DNA from: a bacterium
GTDB taxonomy: Bacteria > Myxococcota_A > Bradymonadia > UBA7976 > UBA1532
DNA length: 33,861 nt
NCBI GenBank assembly: GCA_030426945.1
Contig: JAUHXL010000023.1
Span: 1 to 33,861 of the forward strand
Direction: 5' to 3'
The stretch's first letter is position 1. Each line of letters begins with the position of its first letter. Below the pieces are notes generated by a model. It worked only from the letters and a program-made list of their open reading frames with translations, did not search any database and was not told the origin of the DNA. Shown here in pieces: positions 13,864 to 21,617 of this stretch. The translations under genes were made by a program, and so were the position numbers.

Positions 13864-16530
13864 GTGAAGTACCTCATCGCGAGCGATCTGCACCTCGGCA
13901 ACGGTGGCCGCTACGACATCTTCGCCGGCGCCGACGCGTTGCCGGCGTTGTTGGCCGAGGTGGCGCCGCAGCACCTCATTGTCAACGGCGACGGGTTCGA
14001 CTTCCTGCTGGACGACGAGCCGATCGACCAGCTCGTCGTCGGGCGCGCCGTGCGCCAGGCGGAGGCGATCGCCGAGCACAATGCGGACGTCCTGGCGGCC
14101 TGGGGACGCTGTCCGAAGGTGACGATTCGTCTCGGCAACCACGACGTAGAGCTTGCGGTGCCGCGCGTTCAGGCCGTGTTCGCCGCGGCAATTCAGAGGG
14201 GCGGCGACGCCGAGGTCGCCTTCGAGCTGGGCGACGCGGTGTCGCCGATAGTGGTCCGTGGGGCGCGCATCCTCGTGACGCACGGCGAGCACGACGACGT
14301 CGCCAATCGCATCCAGTATCAGCGCCTTCGCGGTGCGCACACCGCAGATGCGCCGGAGGGCACGCGCGGATCGGCGCGCCCGTTCCGGTACCCGCCCGGC
14401 TCCCATCTGGTGAAGGACGGCCTGAACTGGGTCAAGAGCGAGCTCGGCGCACGGTTCGCCGACCTGGCCAAGCCGGACTTCCAAGGTGGGGCGCTGGCGA
14501 CCGCCTTCCTGTGGCCGGAGCAGACGGCCGCCAAGCTGCGCGCGCTGTTCCCTTCGCTGGCGGCTCGCTACGTCCGCGCGTGGGCGACCACGCCCCGGCC
14601 GTTCGACGAGGGCGACGGCCTCGATGTCGACGCGAACGACGATCTCGACGCGATCGCCGGCGCCGCGGCGCTGGAGATGTACGCGCGCGCTCACCAGTTC
14701 ATCGCGGGCGAGGCGGCCGAGCGCTTCCTCTCGTTCGAGGCCACGAACGCCGAGCGCCGCGAGGCGAAGCGGCTGCTGCGGAAGTTCGACTGCGACGCGG
14801 TCGTGATGGGCCACTCGCACGCGGCCCGATTCTTGGCCGAGCCAGGCCTCACATACCTGAACTCGGGCACCTGGATTCCGTTGGTGCAGATGCCGCCCGC
14901 GGACGCGCCGCGCGCGGAGTGGCAGGTGTTCCTGCAGCGGCTTCGGTCGGACCCACAGATGACCGGCGAAGCGCAACGGTACCTCACCACCCGCTTCACG
15001 GCCGTGGCGGTCGACGAGGCCCCGTTGGGGGCGCGGCTGTCGCTCGTCGAGTGGCTAGATGGCGCGCTGCTCACCCACGACTCGACCGAGGTGTCGCGGC
15101 AGCGTGCGCCGGCCTTTCACGCTCCGCGACGAGAGGCCGACCCTGGCACCTACACCCCGCTGCTTGCCGACCCCGAGGGCGCCCCGTTCGCGGACATGGG
15201 CCTTCCGCTTCCGAGGCAGTTTGGCGTGGACGCGGTGCCGGAACCAGACGATCCCCGCAACAAGCTTCTCGGACCTGGCACGGACGCCAATGACGTCGGT
15301 GCAGCGCATTGGGGCCTTATCGTACCGGCCGATCGACGCGCTGCGTTCGAGGAGGCCTTGCAGCCGCTGCTGGCGTTGCGTGCGTCCCAGATGGGCGTGG
15401 CCCCGAAGGTCTTCGAGGTCGCCCCCGGCGACGCGCACGACGCCAAATCGGCGCTGCGGTGGGTCGAGGCGGAATACACGTCCATCGACTGGGAGGAGCG
15501 CCCCGAGTACCTGCTCATCGCGGGCGATCTGCACGAGGTGCCTCACGCGCTGCACAAGGCGCTGTCGACGCAGGCGATGGTCGGTCGCATCGCGTTCACC
15601 CGGCCTGACGCAGCACGCACGCCCTGGTTGGCGGGCTACGGCGCCTACGCTTCGAAGGTGGCGACCTACGCGACACGGACGAGACGCGATGGCGCCGAGC
15701 TGCTCTACTTCGGCGTCGAAGACGGCACGGCCGCCACCCGAACCGGAACCCGCACGCTGCTGGATCCGTCGTACGACCGCTTCGCCGGGCGGGTGAGAGA
15801 GCGGCCACACCGGTTCTCCGCCGTGCATCGAATCGAGGGCGATGGTCTCGGAGCGCCCTGTCCCGAGGATCTGCTCGACCACCCGGCCGTGCACGGACGA
15901 AACCTCCTCGTCACGCTCAGCCACGGCGTCGGCTTCACCAACGCCTCGAGCGAGCGCTTCGCGCAGCAGGGCGCGATGAGCTTCGGCTACGAGCGCCTCA
16001 CCGCCAGCGACCTCGAAGCATCCACGTTCCTCCCGGGCGGCCTGTGGGTCTACATCGCCTGCTTCGGTGCCGGTACGCCGACCGACAGCGACTACCAGAC
16101 GTGGCTGGACAAGCTCGACGCAACCGGCCGCGGTGGTCGGGCAGTGCTGCAGACGCTGAGCGAGACGCCGTTCGTCGCGGCGCTTCCGCAAGCCGCCCTG
16201 GCCAACCCGAACGGCCCTCTCGGTGTCGTCGGCCACATCGATCTGGCGTGGACATCCGCCATGCAAGACCGCACCGTGCCCGACAGCCCCCTCGCGGGCC
16301 ACGCCCGGTACGACGCGCTGCTGGAGCAACAGGAACGGGTGGGCCACTACGCGCCGAGGACCTTCGGCCTCTCCCTACGCGCGCTCGACCACGGCGTGCG
16401 CCGCATGAACGACCGGCTGGTCGACGACGTGCGGCAGGGGCGTCCCTACGAGAATCCGAACCTCTGGCTGGCGCACGAGGATCTTCGGAACTACGTACTG
16501 TTGGGGGATCCGGCGGCTCGGTTGGGGTAG
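13864..16530 (+). CDS. Calcineurin-type metallophosphoesterase fused to a gingipain/caspase-like peptidase
   Basis: An 888-residue protein; I chose the GTG at 13864 (MKYLIASDLHLG) because the phosphoesterase motif begins there. The metal-binding motifs are complete: DxH at 8-10, GDGFD at 42-46, GNHD at 91-94, THGEHD at 139-144 and GHSH at 316-319. The C-terminal half (about 475-888) is caspase-hemoglobinase-like: strand-like PEYLLIAGD, His687 in VTLSHGVGF, Cys733 in WVYIACFGAG, and the terminal NYVLLGDPAARL seen in C25/gingipain-type peptidases. It would act as a cytoplasmic double effector, since no signal peptide is seen. The gene shares a 73-bp divergent promoter region with the CHAT-MoxR-receptor operon. 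Natural targets of both activities are unknown. Confidence 0.87.
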   Translation: MKYLIASDLHLGNGGRYDIFAGADALPALLAEVAPQHLIVNGDGFDFLLDDEPIDQLVVGRAVRQAEAIAEHNADVLAAWGRCPKVTIRLGNHDVELAVPRVQAVFAAAIQRGGDAEVAFELGDAVSPIVVRGARILVTHGEHDDVANRIQYQRLRGAHTADAPEGTRGSARPFRYPPGSHLVKDGLNWVKSELGARFADLAKPDFQGGALATAFLWPEQTAAKLRALFPSLAARYVRAWATTPRPFDEGDGLDVDANDDLDAIAGAAALEMYARAHQFIAGEAAERFLSFEATNAERREAKRLLRKFDCDAVVMGHSHAARFLAEPGLTYLNSGTWIPLVQMPPADAPRAEWQVFLQRLRSDPQMTGEAQRYLTTRFTAVAVDEAPLGARLSLVEWLDGALLTHDSTEVSRQRAPAFHAPRREADPGTYTPLLADPEGAPFADMGLPLPRQFGVDAVPEPDDPRNKLLGPGTDANDVGAAHWGLIVPADRRAAFEEALQPLLALRASQMGVAPKVFEVAPGDAHDAKSALRWVEAEYTSIDWEERPEYLLIAGDLHEVPHALHKALSTQAMVGRIAFTRPDAARTPWLAGYGAYASKVATYATRTRRDGAELLYFGVEDGTAATRTGTRTLLDPSYDRFAGRVRERPHRFSAVHRIEGDGLGAPCPEDLLDHPAVHGRNLLVTLSHGVGFTNASSERFAQQGAMSFGYERLTASDLEASTFLPGGLWVYIACFGAGTPTDSDYQTWLDKLDATGRGGRAVLQTLSETPFVAALPQAALANPNGPLGVVGHIDLAWTSAMQDRTVPDSPLAGHARYDALLEQQERVGHYAPRTFGLSLRALDHGVRRMNDRLVDDVRQGRPYENPNLWLAHEDLRNYVLLGDPAARLG

Positions 16531-16760
16531 CGGGCCGAGCCGCTGCCTGCCAGTTGCGGCGCTGTCCGCCGAGACGACGAGGACACGTCGCCCTCGCGAT
16601 CACCGCAGGGTCTGCCATGCCACCGCTCTCCCCCGCAACGCTGCCCCGTAGGATCCCCGGAACGTCTCCGGTGCGCCGCGGCGTCACCGTCGCGGTGGCG
16701 CGGAGCGCGCCGGTGGCGCATGGTGGCTTTGCCCGTTCCACGTCGGCCCAAGGGAGCGCC

Positions 16761-18404
16761 ATGATCGTCCCACCCACGGTGTCCTACCCCGGTGTCTACG
16801 TCCTCGAGGCCGACGGCCCGAGCCCGCCCATCCCGGGCGTCCCCACGGCGGTGACGGCGTTCGTCGGACGCGCAGCCCGAGGGCCAGTGGGCGCGCCGGT
16901 CGTCGTGACCAACTTCGGCCAGTTCCAGCGGTGGTTCGGCGGCTTGGACGGCGAGGACACCGTGGCGTACGCCGTGCGGGACTTCTTCGACGCGGGGGGC
17001 GAGCAGGCGGTGATGCTGCGGCTGTTCCCGGGCGAGGGGGGCGCGGCGACGTTGCAGGTGACGCGGCGGGCGCCTTGGCTGGGCGGCGACGCGGGCGACG
17101 TGCTGTTCGGGCTGGCGGCGGCCTCGCCGGGCACCTGGGCGAACACGCTGCGGGCCTGGATCGACTTCGAGGGGCTCGACGACGCCGTGGCGGCGAGGTT
17201 CGCCGGCGCGGGGCTGCGGGCCGAGCACCTGTTCAACCTGCACCTGGCGCTGATGGGGCCGGATGCGCAGCCGAGCGAGCAGGAGACCCATCGCGGCGTC
17301 ACCCTGGTCGGGGGCACGCCCCAGTCGCTCGACGGGGTGCTCGCCAACGGGTCCCTGTTGGCACGGTGGCCGCGGGGCGCGGCGATGAAGGACGCCACGA
17401 CCGGCGTGGTGGCGCGCACGGGTGAAGACGGCGCGGCGGTGCAGCCGGGCGGCGCCGTCACCGCGGCGACGGCGGGGCGTGACGCGGGGCCGTTGTCGGT
17501 GGAGGACTACGTCGGCGGCGGCGCGGGCGGGGCCTTCGCCGCGCTGAACCACGCGGTCGACGTGAACCTCATCTGCGTCCCGCCCGATCAGCGCGGCGGC
17601 GACACGCCGGCGGCCGTGTACACCGCGGCCGTCGAGTACGCGCGGACGCGCCGAGCGTTCGTCATCGTCGACGCGCCCGCGCAGTGGGACCGCGACGCCG
17701 AGGCCGGCGACCTTGCCGCGCTCGATCCAGCCGCGCTGGGCGTGAGCGGCCTCCCCGGGCGCTCGGCCGCGGTGTACGTCCCCCGGGTGCGTCGGCCGGA
17801 CCCGGCGCGGGGCGGCGCCCCCGACACCTTCCCGGTGTCCGGCCTGATCGCGGGCATCTACGCTCGGAACGACGCCGCGCGCGGCGTTTGGACCGCCCCG
17901 GCCGGCATGCAGGCGACGCTCCCGGGCGACGCGACGCTCGCGGTGACGCTGTCCGACGCCGCCAACGGCGAGCTGAACATCAAAGGCTTCAACTGCCTGC
18001 GCACCTTCCCGGCCAGCGGCCCGGTCGTCTGGGGCAGCCGAACGCTCGCCGGCGCCGACGCGCTAGGCGACGATTACGCCTACGTGCCCGTTCGGCGCCT
18101 GGCGCTCTGCATCGAAGAGAGCCTGCAGCGCGGTACGCAGTGGGCCGTGTTCGAGGCCAACGACGAGACGCTCTGGGCGACGCTCCGGCGGCAGGTCACC
18201 GAGTTCCTGACCGCCCTGTTCCAGCAGGGCGCCTTCCAGGGCGCGTCCGCGAGGGACGCCTTCCTCGTGCAGTGCGACGCCACCACCACGACGCAGGCCG
18301 ACATCGACGCCGGCCTCGTCAACCTCGTCATCGGCTTCGCGCCCCTGAAGCCCGCCGAGTTCGTCATCCTGTACCTGCAGATGCGCGCGGGCCAAGCCGG
18401 CTGA
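16761..18404 (+). CDS. Contractile-tail sheath protein (phage/eCIS type), orphan
   Basis: A 547-residue protein starting at the ATG at 16761 after AGGGAG; the ORF extension to 16044 runs through the preceding gene. The N-terminus VSYPGVYVLEADG, then PTAVTAFVGRAARGPVG and the QFQRWFGG segment, are classic tail-sheath features. The C-terminal part has the conserved YVPVRRLALCIEESL and FVILYLQMRA. Sheath proteins polymerise around a tube and contract in phage tails, R-type pyocins, T6SS and extracellular contractile injection systems. None of the other parts (tube, baseplate, spike, ATPase) is visible nearby, so this is either a stand-alone co-opted sheath or part of a system encoded elsewhere. 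It follows the phosphoesterase-caspase gene by 230 bp on the same strand. Confidence 0.92.
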   Translation: MIVPPTVSYPGVYVLEADGPSPPIPGVPTAVTAFVGRAARGPVGAPVVVTNFGQFQRWFGGLDGEDTVAYAVRDFFDAGGEQAVMLRLFPGEGGAATLQVTRRAPWLGGDAGDVLFGLAAASPGTWANTLRAWIDFEGLDDAVAARFAGAGLRAEHLFNLHLALMGPDAQPSEQETHRGVTLVGGTPQSLDGVLANGSLLARWPRGAAMKDATTGVVARTGEDGAAVQPGGAVTAATAGRDAGPLSVEDYVGGGAGGAFAALNHAVDVNLICVPPDQRGGDTPAAVYTAAVEYARTRRAFVIVDAPAQWDRDAEAGDLAALDPAALGVSGLPGRSAAVYVPRVRRPDPARGGAPDTFPVSGLIAGIYARNDAARGVWTAPAGMQATLPGDATLAVTLSDAANGELNIKGFNCLRTFPASGPVVWGSRTLAGADALGDDYAYVPVRRLALCIEESLQRGTQWAVFEANDETLWATLRRQVTEFLTALFQQGAFQGASARDAFLVQCDATTTTQADIDAGLVNLVIGFAPLKPAEFVILYLQMRAGQAG

Positions 18405-19052
18405 CGCGGCGGGCGGACGCCCGGCGTGGGCCGGCTGCCATCCTCCCGCTCGACCAGCCCTGTCCAGTGGCGCATCCCCAGCGGCCTCGACGACCGCATG
18501 GGCAAGACCGTCGCCGTCGGTCAGCACAGGCCGGCAACTGACCCCCTTCTTGCCCCGAGGTCGCCGCCGGGCGATGCTCCGAGGCCCCGGCCTGATCGGC
18601 AGGGTTCCGAGCCGCGCGCCCGTCTCGTGACGCGTGACCTGCACGTTCGGCCATCGCCGACTTTTCCAGACACCGTCCAGAAAATCTCGCACCACGCCCA
18701 CCGGCGAGATTGTCCAGACACCGTCTGGAGCATCTGCCGACGCCCGCCGGCGGGCGACCACTCGCCGTGCGCCGGGCGCTCCCGCGCGCGCTGCCTCCCG
18801 ACGACCCGGTGAGTCGCCGCACCGGCCACCGCCAGTGTGACCGCAGTGCTCCCGATTCCGCAGACGCTGTCTGCAGAATCTCGGATCCTGGCCCCCGTGA
18901 CCGCGCGAACAGAGCTCCGCGGGTCGCGCCTGCAGAGATGAACACCCGAGCGGCCGACGTTCCAGATGCTCTGGCTACCGTCTGCTGCATCGGTCGACCG
19001 GCGCGGACGCGTGGCCGTCCGCTTCCCCAGTCGTCATCGTCGACGATGCAGC
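18405..19052. other. Gene-free region of about 650 bp with recurring short dyads
   Basis: No ORF here looks coding; those listed are low-complexity Arg/Pro/Ala-rich shadows. The notable content is a set of related short dyads between 18665 and 18974. No tRNA, rRNA or CRISPR structure was seen. The region separates the sheath gene from the convergent NapF-like ferredoxin gene. Confidence 0.7.
18665..18974. repeat. Family of four related short inverted repeats
   Basis: Copies are TCCAGAC-ACC-GTCTGGA (18713-18729, perfect), GCAGAC-GCT-GTCTGC (18860-18874, perfect), CCAGA-TGC-TCTGG (18962-18974, perfect) and a variant, TCCAGACACCGTCCAGA (18665-18681), whose right arm reads GTCCAGA. Three of them are followed within a few bases by an ATCT element. 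They may be binding sites for one dimeric regulator or a decayed interspersed repeat. Confidence 0.6.
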
Positions 19053-19433
19053 CTACCCCACCACCAACGCTCCGCCCGGCGCCGGGCACGCCAGGGCGCA
19101 CTCGCCGCACCCGTCGCAGCGTCCGGCGTCGACCACCGGCTTGCCGGCGACGATCCGCAACGCGCCGGCCACCGGGCAACGCTCCGCGCAGGACGAACAC
19201 AGCACGCGCTGGTGCGCCAGGCACGCGCTCGGGATCACCTGTGCGATCACGCGCCGCGGCGCGTGCCAGCGGCCGCGCAGCCAGTCGCGGCGGCTGAGGG
19301 CCTCAGCACGGGCCGAGCGGAGACCTCCACCCAAACCACCCACGTCCGATCGGGCGGACGTGCCCGGGCCCGTGCCCGTGCCCGTGCCCGAATGCTCCCG
19401 CCGCCACGCCCACAGCCCGAACACGCTGTCCAT
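19053..19433 (-). CDS. NapF-like ferredoxin (two 4Fe-4S clusters)
   Basis: I chose the ATG at 19433 (MDSVFGLWAW) because AAGGGAAAGG sits just upstream of it; the ATG at 19451 is the alternative. Of 126 residues, the N-terminal 45 include a Gly-Thr repeat encoded by a simple hexamer repeat, then LSRRDWLRGRW, the NapF-type opening. The C-terminal half has CLAHQRVLCSSCAERCP and CDGCGECALACP, matching the last two cluster motifs of NapF; the first NapF cluster is missing. NapF helps supply or mature NapA in other bacteria. Here it is 90 bp downstream of the porin gene at the end of the HAO operon, about 7 kb from napA, which it may serve. Confidence 0.75.
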   Translation of the reverse strand: MDSVFGLWAWRREHSGTGTGTGPGTSARSDVGGLGGGLRSARAEALSRRDWLRGRWHAPRRVIAQVIPSACLAHQRVLCSSCAERCPVAGALRIVAGKPVVDAGRCDGCGECALACPAPGGALVVG

Positions 19434-19519
19434 GAACGCCTTTCCCTTCATCCACTCGACGCCGCGCCCGACCCGTCGGGCACGGGCACGGGCACGTGCA
19501 CGGGCACGGTTCGAATGCT
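19369..19519. repeat. Inverted pair of GGGCAC hexamer repeats at the ferredoxin start
   Basis: (CCCGTG)n at 19369-19390 is mirrored by (GGGCAC)n at 19478-19508, and both are flanked by GAATGCT on the same strand. The first array lies inside the ferredoxin gene and encodes its Gly-Thr run; the second is upstream of the start. Copy-number change in the first would add or remove Gly-Thr pairs without shifting frame. Confidence 0.6.
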
Positions 19520-19541
19520 GCGCCGGTCCAGTCGGCTGTGC

Positions 19542-21053
19542 TCAGAAGGCATACATCAACACCTGCTTCACCTCCCACGCCGCGTCCGTATCGGTCGTGT
19601 TCCCGTTGATCAGCAGGGCGCTCGCGTCGCCGGGCAGGAAGTAGCCGAACAGCACGACGTACTTCAGGCCGGGCAGGATGGTCAGCTTCAGGTTGACGTC
19701 GATCTCCTGTCCGATGTCCTTCGAGGTCTGGCCCGTCGGGGTGCCGGTCGCGTCGAAGCCGTGCACGTCCTCGGTGGCGCGCAGGAAGGTGTAGCTGGCT
19801 TCGAGGCGCAGGGGCTTCCAGGGCACGACGCCGACGCCGAGCTGGGCGGCCGTCGTGTTCTCGAGCTCGCGGTAGCCGCGCGACGCGGGGCTGCCCAGGC
19901 CCTGGGGGCTGATGCCGCCGACGTCGGGCATGACGCTGTCCTCCCACACGTTGGTCAGCGGCCAGTAGCCCGCGGTCTGGATGCGGTTCAGGTTGCCCTT
20001 GCCGCTGGTCGGGTCGTCATCGCCGCTGCCCAGTCCCACCAGCAGCGTCAGGTCGAAGGGCACGCCCACGTCGAGCGCCTGCGTCGCCTTCACCAGCGCG
20101 TTGAAGCCGGCCAGGTCGCCGTCGTTGCGGTCGAGCAGGCCGCCGGCGTGGTCGGCGTTGTCGACGTCGTCCTTGCCGAACAGGTAATCGAACTCGGCCA
20201 GCCAGGTGAGCCCCTTGGCCACGTCCACCTTGCCGGTCGCGGTGATGCCCAGCGCGACGGCCTGGCTCACCTGGGGCTGGAAGCGGCTGTAGGCGTAGCC
20301 CAGGCCCTGAGGCAGGTGGGCGCCCGGGAAGCGATCCGGATCGATGTGGTCCTTGTAGAACAGGCCGAACAGCTCGGCGCTGTAGTCTCCCTGCTTGAAC
20401 CGCAGTTTGCCGCCGAACAGGTCGGCGTCGGCCCACTGATCGTCGTCGTTCATCAGCAGGCCGCGCGGGCCCTTGATGGCGTTCTGGCCCTCGGCCACCT
20501 TGGCCCAGAAGGCGTCGACCGCGAAACGCTCCCCCAGCCGCGCGGTCACGAGCAGCGCGTCCTGATCGCCGTCGAGCACGAGCTGGTTGCCGGCGGCGAG
20601 GGGCTGGCGACCGACCTGCAGTCGGAGGGGTGCCCAGGGCAGCTCGGCGTACAAGTATGCGTGGTCGACGTGGACCGGATAGTTCGTGTCCTTGTCCCCG
20701 AACATCGCGTCGGCGTTGTAGCCGGTGGCCGTGGTGCCGTCGGGCGCGACCGTGGTGGGCACGTTGGGACTGTTGTCGGTGCCCCACCAGCCCTGCCCGA
20801 CGTCGGCGCGCACCACGCCGCCCACCTTCGGCGTGCCCATCGTCAGGTTCAGGCGCACGTTCTGGACGATGTAGTCGGCCTCGTTCAGCGGCACGTCCTT
20901 CCCGAGGAAGAAGTTGCGCTGGGTCAGGCCCCAGATGGACACGGCCCCGTGCAGGTCGATGGCGAAGGCGTCCTTCTCCTCGGCGTCCTGAGCGTTGGCC
21001 AGCATCGGCGCGCACAGCGCCGCCGTCAGCGTCGCGATGATCGCTCGCAACAC
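19542..21053 (-). CDS. Outer-membrane porin-like beta-barrel protein
   Basis: A 503-residue product from the GTG at 21053, which has GGAGG five bases upstream; the ORF-track ATG at 21083 adds ten residues ahead of the signal peptide. A signal peptide (about residues 1-22, ending ANAQ) precedes alternating amphipathic strands rich in Tyr, Trp and Phe, for example LRLQVGRQPLAAGNQLVLDG, and the chain ends in the aromatic-terminal VLMYAF expected for an outer-membrane barrel. The pattern of an N-terminal strand followed by VGRQP resembles the alginate-export/OprB-like porin group. It lies 66 bp after the small unknown gene of the HAO operon, so it may admit nitrate, nitrite or organic substrates. 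The specificity is not known. Confidence 0.75.
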   Translation of the reverse strand: MLRAIIATLTAALCAPMLANAQDAEEKDAFAIDLHGAVSIWGLTQRNFFLGKDVPLNEADYIVQNVRLNLTMGTPKVGGVVRADVGQGWWGTDNSPNVPTTVAPDGTTATGYNADAMFGDKDTNYPVHVDHAYLYAELPWAPLRLQVGRQPLAAGNQLVLDGDQDALLVTARLGERFAVDAFWAKVAEGQNAIKGPRGLLMNDDDQWADADLFGGKLRFKQGDYSAELFGLFYKDHIDPDRFPGAHLPQGLGYAYSRFQPQVSQAVALGITATGKVDVAKGLTWLAEFDYLFGKDDVDNADHAGGLLDRNDGDLAGFNALVKATQALDVGVPFDLTLLVGLGSGDDDPTSGKGNLNRIQTAGYWPLTNVWEDSVMPDVGGISPQGLGSPASRGYRELENTTAAQLGVGVVPWKPLRLEASYTFLRATEDVHGFDATGTPTGQTSKDIGQEIDVNLKLTILPGLKYVVLFGYFLPGDASALLINGNTTDTDAAWEVKQVLMYAF

Positions 21054-21119
21054 GGTGTCCTCCAGTCGTTCACGGTCGGTCACAGACGCTCCGCGGCGTC
21101 TGCGCGGTCGGTTCTCGAG

Positions 21120-21617
21120 TCAGCTCGCCGGCGCGCGGGCGTCCGCCAGGGCGCACAGGCGGTGGTAGTAGTCTTCCTGGTCCAGGCCCAAGAGCGTCGC
21201 GCCGAACACTTCGGCGTCGTCGGCCGTGGGCATGCGTCCGTAGTTCACCGAGGGCAGGTGGTAGGCCACCATCAGCGGCACGTCGGCGGCGTCGGCGACC
21301 AGGCTGGCCGCCACCACGACACGGAACGCCGTCTCGTCACCCGCGTCCCGCTCGACCACCGCGAACAGTCCCGGCGGCACCGCCGCGTCGTCGAACACCA
21401 CCCGCGTGGGGAAGCGTACGCAGTCACGGTCGGCCAGCAGCGCCTCGAGCGAGGCCAGGTCGGGGAACGGTCCGTGCCGCCCCCGCCCCGCCTGCGCCCG
21501 CGCCACCAGGTGGTCGCGCAGCGCCGAGCGTCCGGCCGCTTTCAGCCCGCGGTACTTGCCGCGGGTCTCACCCGCCGCGTCGACCAACGCATCGCTCTGG
21601 GTGCCTGCGTCGCTCAC
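21120..21617 (-). CDS. Small protein of unknown function, HAO-linked
   Basis: A 165-residue soluble protein starting at a GTG that overlaps the HAO stop (GTGA), so it is translationally coupled. The sequence includes FPDLASLEALLADRDCVRFP, a predicted beta-rich middle (TRVVFDDAAVPPGLFAVVE, then FRVVVAASL) and a C-terminal LLGLDQEDYYHRLCAL. There is no signal peptide and no haem or Fe-S motif. I do not recognise the family. Tight coupling suggests an assembly or accessory factor for the octahaem cytochrome. Confidence 0.7.
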   Translation of the reverse strand: MSDAGTQSDALVDAAGETRGKYRGLKAAGRSALRDHLVARAQAGRGRHGPFPDLASLEALLADRDCVRFPTRVVFDDAAVPPGLFAVVERDAGDETAFRVVVAASLVADAADVPLMVAYHLPSVNYGRMPTADDAEVFGATLLGLDQEDYYHRLCALADARAPAS

